NCBI GenBank assembly: GCA_015066745.1
Contig: SVNW01000039.1
Location: 1 to 32,939 of the forward strand
Reading direction: 5' to 3'
From: Ruminococcus sp.
GTDB taxonomy: Bacteria > Bacillota > Clostridia > Oscillospirales > Ruminococcaceae
Length of the DNA: 32,939 nt
Of this stretch, positions 1-6,395 are shown one piece after another. The translations under genes were made by a program, and so were the position numbers. The first letter of the stretch is position 1, and every line of letters begins with the position of its first letter. A model generated the notes under the pieces. That model was not told where the DNA came from and searched no databases. It saw only the letters and a list, made by a program, of their open reading frames with translations.

Positions 1-19
1 ATCAATGAGTAAAATAACG

Positions 20-48
20 AAAAAATCATTGTAAAACCGCAATTTTAC
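20..48 (-). terminator. possible weak terminator of the left cassette
   Basis: On the minus strand a 6-bp A/T-rich stem (31-36 with 43-48, loop 37-42) is followed five bases later by six Ts (20-25). It lies about 60 bases beyond the last reading frame of the cassette at 106-1345. The stem is weak, so this is only a plausible end of that transcript. Nothing else is supported in 1-105. Confidence 0.25.
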
Positions 49-105
49 GTCGTTTAGCCAAATAAAAATATGTTAATCAAATTCCATTATATGGTTGATG
101 TATAC

Positions 106-271
106 CTAAAAAACCGAAATTCTGTGATTAACTTTCATTTTTATCATTCTTCTTTGCTTTGAGTTTTTCTCTGCGATTTCAAGAATTGCTGAAATTATGG
201 CAATTGCACCAAGTATGCCGCCACCGATTTTTTTCAAAAGAATCATATTCGCTAAAATCTATCTTTTTCAT
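106..271 (-). pseudogene. small single-pass membrane protein gene, apparently frameshifted at an A7 run
   Basis: An ATG at 271-269 sits 7 nt after a GGAGG inside the end of the upstream nuclease-like gene, so it looks like the third cistron of that operon. Read straight, it gives only 30 residues (MKKIDFSEYDSF..., stop at 179-181). The overlapping +1 frame (246 down to 106) encodes a 46-residue frame with a clear hydrophobic segment (IGGGILGAIAIISAILEI) and a basic tail, but it has no ribosome site of its own. The frames would join across the run of seven As at 228-234 if one A were lost, giving one protein of about 54 residues with a short hydrophilic N-terminus, one membrane helix and a KNSKQRR tail. 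This could be a sequencing error, a real mutation or programmed frameshifting. The family is not recognised. Confidence 0.45.
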
Positions 272-273
272 TT

Positions 274-957
274 TTAATCCTCCGTTACAATATATTTATC
301 TTTTTCTTCGCTTATATAGTAAGGCTTGCTTTCAAGCAAAGTCATAAGTTTTTTTAGATGAGGGCGTGCCTCTTTCATTTCATCATGCTGCTTTCCGCAT
401 TTGAATACAAACAGACAAGCCTTGATAATCGTATCAGCAGGCAAATTAAAATCTGAGAGTAATTTTGATTTATCAACTGTTTTCCAGTATGTATATCCTT
501 CAAGCACACATCGGAGCATTGTTTCATCGCTGTCAGGTTTTTTCAGCTCAAGAATACGAAGTGTTGTTCCGTTATGAGCAAGCAGGTCTATTTTTCCCGC
601 CTCATCAGAACGTTTATTTTTCAAAGGTGTCTGATAATCAATTATTTTACCGACAAAATCGTATGTTTTATCATACATCTTCATAGCAATGATTTCTTCA
701 TCACGACCGCTGTCAGGGTCTTTGATTACTCCGTCATGACCTTTGGTTTTATAGGTTTCTTCTCTTGTTATGGTGTCAATACCATCTATAAATTCGGTTA
801 TGTGAGTACATAAAAACTCAGCAATTATTTCTGTGAAATACTCGTCAGTATCTTCTGTTTTCCCTCTGTAATTGATAAAAGACTGTTTGTAAAATGTTTT
901 TTTGTCATTGAATGTCTCTGTACATTTTGCAATAATAGAATCTCTTGTGTAACCCAT
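274..957 (-). CDS. PD-(D/E)XK nuclease-like protein
   Basis: This 227-residue soluble protein has no signal peptide. Residues 122-139 carry a PD-(D/E)XK pattern: a hydrophobic strand with Asp124 (GKIDLL), then Glu137 and Lys139 in RILELKKP, as in restriction-endonuclease-fold cores. Acidic residues near 42-47 (YFTEIIAEF) could supply the helix-1 glutamate. The fold call is inference from this motif; the subfamily and target are not recognised. Its ATG at 957 lies one base after the stop of the 128-residue gene, and its AAAGGAGG ribosome site is inside that gene's last codons, so the two are probably translationally coupled. Its own end carries the ribosome site of the small membrane protein gene. 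A DNA-cleaving or defence role is possible but unproven. Confidence 0.6.
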   Translation of the reverse strand: MGYTRDSIIAKCTETFNDKKTFYKQSFINYRGKTEDTDEYFTEIIAEFLCTHITEFIDGIDTITREETYKTKGHDGVIKDPDSGRDEEIIAMKMYDKTYDFVGKIIDYQTPLKNKRSDEAGKIDLLAHNGTTLRILELKKPDSDETMLRCVLEGYTYWKTVDKSKLLSDFNLPADTIIKACLFVFKCGKQHDEMKEARPHLKKLMTLLESKPYYISEEKDKYIVTED

Positions 958-958
958 A

Positions 959-1345
959 TTACAATTCCTCCTTTGTGAAATAAGTTGCTGTTCTTACCTT
1001 AAAATACTCGTTCATTGATACAGAGACACTTTTCTGTCCTTTGTAATGCAATACGAATTTGAACACCATACCCCAGAACGCACCAATACTCTTTTTTACA
1101 AACACAGGCAGTTCTGCATCAGGCTTACCTGTAAGAACTATAAAGTCATCTTTGTAATAGGCGAGAAAAGTCTTAACAGGCGGAATGCAGAAAATATCAT
1201 TGCAGAACACAATGTGCGACAACAGCTCTTTGTCACAAATAGCCTCAATACATTTATTCCAGTACAGCTCATATTCCTTGTTTTCTTGAAACTCCTTGAA
1301 ATGGGAATAAATCTCGGAGAAGTTTTCTTCGATATATTTTTTCAT
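959..1345 (-). CDS. hypothetical protein, first gene of the nuclease-like cassette
   Basis: This 128-residue protein has no family I recognise. It has a charged, probably helical N-terminus (residues 1-40), a central hydrophobic/aromatic stretch (about 45-75), and a Trp/Phe-rich segment around 90-105 (IGAFWGMVFKFVLHYKGQ), but no convincing membrane helix or signal peptide. The ATG at 1345 is preceded by AAAGG eight bases upstream and by a consensus promoter at 1383-1411. It ends one base before the nuclease-like gene, so the two products are probably made in a fixed ratio and may act together. An immunity or partner function for the nuclease-like protein is conceivable but rests only on this pairing. 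Confidence 0.6.
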   Translation of the reverse strand: MKKYIEENFSEIYSHFKEFQENKEYELYWNKCIEAICDKELLSHIVFCNDIFCIPPVKTFLAYYKDDFIVLTGKPDAELPVFVKKSIGAFWGMVFKFVLHYKGQKSVSVSMNEYFKVRTATYFTKEEL

Positions 1346-1382
1346 TTATAGAACCTTTTACATCTGTTAAATTTACATATGT

Positions 1383-1411
1383 ATTATAATATTATTACAG
1401 CAGTTTGTCAA
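1383..1411 (-). promoter_or_regulatory. consensus sigma-A promoter of the left cassette
   Basis: On the minus strand a perfect TTGACA (1406-1411) and a perfect TATAAT (1383-1388) are separated by 17 bp, about 40 bases upstream of the 128-aa gene. The match to consensus is exact, which predicts strong transcription unless repressed. No obvious operator palindrome overlaps it. Confidence 0.8.
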
Positions 1412-1436
1412 GTAGCAATATCCTTTTAAAAGAAAA

Positions 1437-1466
1437 CACCACCGTATCTCGTTTGATACGGTGGTG
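1437..1466 (-). terminator. intrinsic terminator of the dockerin lyase gene
   Basis: A perfect 12-bp stem (1437-1448 with 1455-1466, 6-nt loop) is followed on the minus strand by TTTTCTTTT. It lies about 100 bases after the stop codon at 1566 and just upstream of the cassette promoter, insulating the two units. Confidence 0.85.
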
Positions 1467-1474
1467 CTGTCATA

Positions 1475-1487
1475 TCCGCTGTAATTA
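1475..1487 (+). repeat. 13-bp direct repeat, copy 1, flanking the dockerin lyase gene
   Basis: The 13-mer TCCGCTGTAATTA occurs here and again at 3764-3776, in the same orientation, on either side of the lyase gene at 1566-3719. Allowing one 4-base indel, the match extends a few bases further (TATCCG). The spacing resembles a target-site or recombination scar, but no recombinase is present. Confidence 0.4.
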
Positions 1488-1565
1488 GTCTTAGCCTTGT
1501 TTTTCAAAACTTCTATATGACTATCTGACTTAGTTGAGCGTGTTTTTTTATATTATTTGTAATAA

Positions 1566-3719
1566 TTACCTTGACATTTCTTTTATCAATAACTGTTTCA
1601 TAAGTATAAAGTCAACTACATCAAGTTTATCATCATTATAAATATCGGCTGCTTTCCGATTTTTCAGTTCAGTATCCGGAACTGCTAATAACCATTTTTG
1701 AAGATAAACTAAATCAACAATATTGAACTTTCCATCTGAGTTTACATCACCCTCTGTAGTTTGAGGTGTCCATTCGGACATTGCTTTTACAGATGGAATC
1801 CATGAAGGTTGTATCTCTCCTTGTTTTAGCGGAATGCAAGCTACAGAAATTGTTGTATCTCTGGTATTTGTCAGATGGATAGCAAGTTTTCTGTAACTGC
1901 TGTTGTCTGTCTGATTTGGTACGACCGGAGATGTCGGAAGAGATTCAGCGTTCATCACAGTAAATTTGCCGTCATTGCTGATAATTTCTACCCACATTTT
2001 ATCTGAACCTACAGTAACAACAGCACTTCTGCCGTCATCAGCAACCTCGATTTTTCCCTTTGTATGAGCAAACCAGTATATCTCACCGGGAGCATTAAGA
2101 GAAATTTCATCCTGAATGACAACACATTCCTTGTCCTTTATCATTTTCAGACCACGAACAACACTCTTTACACCACTCGGCTCATATGCATCCGTCAGAT
2201 CTACTACAGCGTAGGCTTCATTTCCTGCACTGAAATTGCTTATAAGGCATTCTGCACCTTCTTGCTGATCAAGCTTTTCTGATGGATTTATTACAAGTGT
2301 GTTATGTCCTTCCGCTCTTATTCGGTAGGAATATTGACGATTTGGAAGTTCATACTGCTCATTTCCAAGATCAGTAAAGAATCTTGCGCCGTTTGACTCG
2401 ATGTAGAACGTTCCTAAATCATAATGACCGTGATACTTATAGTTATTTGTACCGGCATGAAGTGCAGCCACAATTCCACTTTCATCCCATGTATTTCTGA
2501 AGCTGGCATTTGATGCTCCGATCTCTCCCCAGTCGGTAGGACTTTCTTTTGATAAATCAGATTTTTTATCTTCATCGATCCACAAAAGATCAAGATAATT
2601 GAAACTGTCATTTTTTATTTTTTTAAGACGAACGGCTGATATATCATTAGACTTAAAATAATCACCCAACCACAAAAGAACTGCCCAACCTGTATCACGG
2701 CTGTCACCATCGTCACCAAAGCTAAAAGATTTTGGAGTATTTGAACTCATATAGCGTACAAAGTCAACAGATTTACGAAGTCCTTCAAAATCAGCAAGAC
2801 CATAGTCTGTTCCTGTAGCACTTATCAAAGAAGAAGAATACAAACCAAGATAATATGTAGCATAATCCCAATATCCAAGCCCCTCGCTGTATGTTCCGTC
2901 TTTTTCGCTGTAGGCACGACGCACGAAAGAATACGACTCCTTGTAAGCATAAGTCAGCACCTCAGAAGCTATGTTTCTCGCATCAGCTTCATCTCCTACA
3001 GCGAGTGCCGCCATGCTCATACTTCCGTTGCAGACAAGTTTCCAGTTATCTCCCGGATAATCCTGATACCAGCGATATGTTCTGGTTCGTGGCTTGTCTT
3101 CATAATCATCCATGACTTGTATGAGTCCTTTTTCGATCAGATTATTTCTGATAAACGTCCTTTGTTCATCGGTCATCCAGTTATATAGCCAGTCATAACC
3201 GAGTGCAAAAGCTGTACTCATTTCAGCGGTATCAAGAAAATGCCTTGGATTCCAGTCCTTAAAATTACATGCTGCCTCCAGTTCTGCATAACATCGCTTA
3301 GCATACTTTTCGTCATCGAAAATATTGTAAGCCATAGCAAGTGTCGCAACACGACGCTGTATTCTTTTTGAAGTTTCGAGAAGACGTATACCGTCAGGGA
3401 TCTCATATTGCGATACAGGCACATCAAGCAGTCTGTCTGCTTCATTGCGAAGTTTTTCAAGAAGAATCGCTGTCACTGAATCATCATTGATACTTATTTT
3501 CAACTTTTCAAATCTATCTTTTGACATGATGATACGTGGATGAGCATACATTCCGTTTTTTTCGATCATATCACTGATAACCTGTTTGCCGTCAACAGAT
3601 TCATTGTAGTTTTCTGTTTTAGAACTGACTGAATCTATATCATCTGCTATTACACTAACCGGCATCATACCGATCATCATTCCAAGTGCAAGCGCAACGC
3701 TTAATAACCGATTTTTCAT
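1566..3719 (-). CDS. secreted heparinase II/III-like polysaccharide lyase with C-terminal dockerin
   Basis: This is a 717-residue precursor. A signal peptide (MKNRLLSVALALGMMIGMM..., cleavage near residue 25) is followed by an alpha-helical toroid-like region (about 50-400). Next comes a heparinase II/III-type beta-sandwich containing the family's His-rich stretch (HAGTNNYKYHGHYDLGTFYI, about 425-445) and a YRIRAEGHNTLVIN segment. The dockerin (about 655-717) has two calcium-loop repeats (DVNSDGKFNIVDL and ADIYNDDKLDVVDF). By family, it should cleave a uronic-acid-containing polysaccharide by beta-elimination and dock to a scaffoldin outside the cell. I cannot assign a CAZy family or substrate. 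The ATG at 3719 was chosen because GGTGGAAG precedes it and the signal peptide starts there; an in-frame TTG at 3743 is poorer. Its 3' end has a strong terminator (1437-1466), and a 13-bp direct repeat flanks the gene. Confidence 0.85.
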   Translation of the reverse strand: MKNRLLSVALALGMMIGMMPVSVIADDIDSVSSKTENYNESVDGKQVISDMIEKNGMYAHPRIIMSKDRFEKLKISINDDSVTAILLEKLRNEADRLLDVPVSQYEIPDGIRLLETSKRIQRRVATLAMAYNIFDDEKYAKRCYAELEAACNFKDWNPRHFLDTAEMSTAFALGYDWLYNWMTDEQRTFIRNNLIEKGLIQVMDDYEDKPRTRTYRWYQDYPGDNWKLVCNGSMSMAALAVGDEADARNIASEVLTYAYKESYSFVRRAYSEKDGTYSEGLGYWDYATYYLGLYSSSLISATGTDYGLADFEGLRKSVDFVRYMSSNTPKSFSFGDDGDSRDTGWAVLLWLGDYFKSNDISAVRLKKIKNDSFNYLDLLWIDEDKKSDLSKESPTDWGEIGASNASFRNTWDESGIVAALHAGTNNYKYHGHYDLGTFYIESNGARFFTDLGNEQYELPNRQYSYRIRAEGHNTLVINPSEKLDQQEGAECLISNFSAGNEAYAVVDLTDAYEPSGVKSVVRGLKMIKDKECVVIQDEISLNAPGEIYWFAHTKGKIEVADDGRSAVVTVGSDKMWVEIISNDGKFTVMNAESLPTSPVVPNQTDNSSYRKLAIHLTNTRDTTISVACIPLKQGEIQPSWIPSVKAMSEWTPQTTEGDVNSDGKFNIVDLVYLQKWLLAVPDTELKNRKAADIYNDDKLDVVDFILMKQLLIKEMSR

Positions 3720-3763
3720 AACTTCCACCCCTAAGCCAAACAATAAAAAAAATAATTTATCCG

Positions 3764-3776
3764 TCCGCTGTAATTA
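3764..3776 (+). repeat. 13-bp direct repeat, copy 2, overlapping the mntP stop codon
   Basis: This is the second copy of TCCGCTGTAATTA (see 1475-1487). It includes the stop codon of the mntP-like gene. It lies in the 54-bp gap upstream of the dockerin lyase gene. Confidence 0.4.
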
Positions 3777-4331
3777 CCATATATGTTCAAATAATATTTT
3801 TATCCCCATAAGGATAAGTATAGCACCACCGGCTATCTGAGCAAATTTGCAGCACTTTCCTCCTATTATCAATCCGATACAGACTCCTGCAAATGACAAT
3901 ACAAATGTAATAACACCTATAACCAATGATGCCATAATTATATCAGTATCAAGAAATGCAAATGATACACCAACAGCAAGTGCATCAATACTTGTTGCCA
4001 CTGACAATATTATAAGTTCTTTCAAAGATATACGTTCAGTAATACTTGTTTCTTCACTTTCGCTTCCAATATCGGATATCATCTTGACGCCTAAAAACGC
4101 AAGAAGGCAGAACGCTATCCAGTGATCAATACTTGTTATGTACTTTTCAAAATGTACTCCCAGACACCAGCCAAGCAACGGCATCAGCGCCTGAAATCCG
4201 CCAAAAAACAGTGCAGTTACAGCTATCGGGCACATTTTCAGCCTTCTCATTGACATTCCTCTGCACACCGATGCTGCAAATGCGTCCATCGCAAGACCTG
4301 ATCCAATAAAAAAAATCGTAAGAAAACCCAT
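3774..4331 (-). CDS. mntP: MntP-type manganese efflux pump
   Basis: This 185-residue, six-helix membrane protein has the usual length for MntP (DUF204). Both halves carry the family's intramembrane Asp motif: SGLAMDAFAASVCRGM (about residues 11-26) and ATSIDALAVGVSFAF (about 111-125). The N- and C-halves are therefore an internal repeat. MntP proteins export Mn2+ from the cytoplasm. The ATG at 4331 follows AGGGGAG. The GGGG of that site can pair with a CCCC at 4373-4376 in the leader, but the rest of that helix is weak, and I see no yybP-ykoY manganese riboswitch in the 78-bp gap. It lies downstream of, and may be co-transcribed with, the AIM24-family gene. The family assignment is firm; the metal is inferred from the family. 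Confidence 0.9.
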   Translation of the reverse strand: MGFLTIFFIGSGLAMDAFAASVCRGMSMRRLKMCPIAVTALFFGGFQALMPLLGWCLGVHFEKYITSIDHWIAFCLLAFLGVKMISDIGSESEETSITERISLKELIILSVATSIDALAVGVSFAFLDTDIIMASLVIGVITFVLSFAGVCIGLIIGGKCCKFAQIAGGAILILMGIKILFEHIW

Positions 4332-4409
4332 CTTTTGCTCCCCTGAAAAATACTTTTTATAAATAATATTCCGGGGAAATAAAACATATGCAAAAGAAAC
4401 ATTATTTTT

Positions 4410-5201
4410 TTAAAGTGCGAATAAATGATTATAGATCTGCATTGTAGGTGCAAGCCATACCTGACCCGTTCCTCTGTAAACATTAACAAGACCTTCTCCG
4501 CTTGCAGCAGAACCTACAAGAGTTTTAGCCGAACGTTCAACAGTAAAATCTATTCCTGCAGTTCTGAGTATCGCAAAGTTTCCGTCTACTTTGAGTACAT
4601 CGTTTTCAAGATCAATTATATCTATTTCTGCCATCGGAACACTTGCTTCGAGAACAACAAGTCCCGGACCTGTTATAGACATCTGGAAAATTCCTTCTCC
4701 GCCAAGTGCAGCAGAAGAAACATTTTTCTGAGCAACAGCTTTTACGGTTACACTTCCCTGTGCACACTGAAACATTCCTTTGTCAACTATTATCTCTTCA
4801 CCTGCCTGAAGTTCAAGAACATAGCTATGATTGTATGTCGGTTCGAGAACAAGCATGCCTGAACCCCTGTACTCCGGCTGAGCTGTACCTTCGCCTGTAA
4901 GCATACCTGTAAGCGCTCTGCTAAAAAGCTTTCCGGGGGTTACACCCGATACCATTTCGAGATTTCCCTGAAAATAACTCATTGCGCCCGGTTCTACCTT
5001 TACAGAACTGTCATTTATGTAAATAACGACCTGTCTGGGACGAATATTCTGTTTCTGAAGGTATTCTAACTTATGAGCATGAGAATAAGTTGTACCACCT
5101 ATAAGCTTCTGATATTCGACAACATCTATCTGTATCTGATCATTTTTACTTGAATCAATTACCTTCATGTTCTCTCTTGTACCAATAACGTCATATCTCA
5201 T
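4410..5201 (-). CDS. AIM24 family protein
   Basis: This 263-residue protein is Gly- and Val-rich and predicted all-beta, with repeated segments such as EPGAMSYFQGNLEMVSGVTPG, FQMSITGPGLVVLEASVP and GEGLVNVYRGTGQVWLAPT. These are typical of the bacterial AIM24/DUF124 family, named after a yeast mitochondrial protein. The bacterial function is not established. No signal peptide or membrane helix is visible, so it is probably cytoplasmic. The ATG at 5201 is preceded by AAGGAATGGTGG and is preferred. A longer frame starting with GTG at 5249 would begin inside the terminator hairpin of the pfk gene. It lies between pfkA and mntP on the same strand, but the hairpin separates it from pfkA. Confidence 0.8.
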   Translation of the reverse strand: MRYDVIGTRENMKVIDSSKNDQIQIDVVEYQKLIGGTTYSHAHKLEYLQKQNIRPRQVVIYINDSSVKVEPGAMSYFQGNLEMVSGVTPGKLFSRALTGMLTGEGTAQPEYRGSGMLVLEPTYNHSYVLELQAGEEIIVDKGMFQCAQGSVTVKAVAQKNVSSAALGGEGIFQMSITGPGLVVLEASVPMAEIDIIDLENDVLKVDGNFAILRTAGIDFTVERSAKTLVGSAASGEGLVNVYRGTGQVWLAPTMQIYNHLFAL

Positions 5202-5229
5202 TTTTTTCCACCATTCCTTTTTAAAATTT

Positions 5230-5255
5230 TTCGGAGTGAATAAATCCACTCCGAA
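5230..5255 (-). terminator. hairpin after the phosphofructokinase gene
   Basis: A 9-bp perfect stem (5230-5238 with 5247-5255, 8-nt loop) begins about 15 bases past the pfk stop codon. The following sequence on the minus strand is A-rich and then TTTT, so the U-tract is poor. It may be only partly effective, and it also rules out the GTG start for the AIM24 gene. Confidence 0.55.
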
Positions 5256-5270
5256 TTGTTTATAAAATTA

Positions 5271-6353
5271 TCAGTCACCAAATGACACTCCGAGATTTTT
5301 TGCAGTTGTTACTATCTGACCCTCAGGGTCTACAAACTTAGTAAGTCCTGCTATATCCTCAAGCTTATTTGATGTTATTTTTGAGTTTACCATTGCAACT
5401 GTTCTGCCGTATCGCTCTTCCTTGATTAGAGTTGCGGCATAAACGCCGAACTTAGTTGCAAGTATTCTGTCATACGCTGACGGTGAACCGCCTCTGAGCA
5501 TATGACCAGGAACACATACTCTTGTATCTATTCCTGTTGCTGCCTGAATCTGAGACGCTATTCTGTTTGTTGCAGTAACCTCACCTGCGTCAGATCTTTT
5601 CTTTGCACGTTCTTTCTTTTTGAGTTTTGCTTCCTCGATATCAAATGCACCTTCTGCAACCGCTATTATCGAAAATCCCTTTCCGGACTCTGTGCGTTTT
5701 GTTATAGCTTCTGTTACCTTATCAATATCATATGGTATTTCAGGAATTAAAATAACATCTGCACCACCGGCTATTCCTGCATTGACTGTAAGCCAGCCTG
5801 CTTTATTCCCCATTATTTCGCAGATAAGTATTCTGGAGTGACTTGCAGCAGTTGTATGAAGTCTGTCTATTGCGTCAGTAGCTATATCAACCGCCGTATG
5901 AAATCCAAATGTCACATCTGTTCCATATATATCATTATCAATTGTCTTAGGCAATCCAATAACATTCAGGCCTTCATCTGCAAGAAGCTTTGAAGTCTTA
6001 TGTGTACCGTTTCCGCCAAGAGTAAGAAGACAATCAAGTTTCTGCTTCTTATAGGTTTCTCTCATATTCTTCACTTTATCGACATTATCATCGCCTATGA
6101 CAGTCATCATTTTAAAAGGCTGTCTTTTAGTACCGAGAATAGTACCGCCCTGTGTAAGAATACCTGAAAAGTCGGAAGGTTCCATATCCACTGCAAGATT
6201 GTTGATAAGCCCGTAGTATCCGTTCTGGATACCAACTATCTGTACATTATCTTCACCGAGCATTTCAAAACAGGCTTTGGCAACACCTCTTATTGTAGCA
6301 TTAAGCCCCGGACAATCTCCTCCGCTAGTAAGAATTCCTATACGTTTTTTCAT
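5271..6353 (-). CDS. pfkA: 6-phosphofructokinase (phosphoryl donor not certain)
   Basis: This 360-residue protein phosphorylates fructose 6-phosphate to the 1,6-bisphosphate in glycolysis. The N-terminal nucleotide loop is GILTSGGDCPGLN (about 6-18). The donor-site motif is GGNGT (113-117), and the catalytic motif is PKTIDND (135-141, with Asp139 as base). In the well-studied enzymes, a Gly after the Asp/Asn of GGDG favours ATP, while a Lys before TIDND is typical of the PPi-type and trypanosome-type groups, so this protein has a mixed signature. It also has MGNKAGW where MGR is common. The ATG at 6353 (MKKRIG, preceded by GGGGTG) matches the family start better than the ATG at 6368. The terminator hairpin at 5230-5255 follows. 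Confidence 0.9.
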   Translation of the reverse strand: MKKRIGILTSGGDCPGLNATIRGVAKACFEMLGEDNVQIVGIQNGYYGLINNLAVDMEPSDFSGILTQGGTILGTKRQPFKMMTVIGDDNVDKVKNMRETYKKQKLDCLLTLGGNGTHKTSKLLADEGLNVIGLPKTIDNDIYGTDVTFGFHTAVDIATDAIDRLHTTAASHSRILICEIMGNKAGWLTVNAGIAGGADVILIPEIPYDIDKVTEAITKRTESGKGFSIIAVAEGAFDIEEAKLKKKERAKKRSDAGEVTATNRIASQIQAATGIDTRVCVPGHMLRGGSPSAYDRILATKFGVYAATLIKEERYGRTVAMVNSKITSNKLEDIAGLTKFVDPEGQIVTTAKNLGVSFGD

Positions 6354-6395
6354 TTTAATACACCCCATTCTGCCGAAAATAACGGCTATATATTT

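Noticed and set aside
1046-1351. Plus-strand frames of 60-145 codons opposite the large minus-strand genes (for example 1046-1351 and 4425-4862)
   Set aside because: They lie wholly within well-supported genes, lack ribosome sites and have the composition of antisense frames.
4340-4376. CCCC/GGGG pairing that could mask the mntP ribosome site, as in a manganese riboswitch
   Set aside because: Only four G-C pairs close a large A/T loop, and none of the yybP-ykoY conserved features are present in the 78-bp gap.
5202-5249. Longer AIM24 reading frame from GTG at 5249
   Set aside because: The GTG lies inside the stem of the pfk terminator and has no ribosome site; the ATG at 5201 has one.
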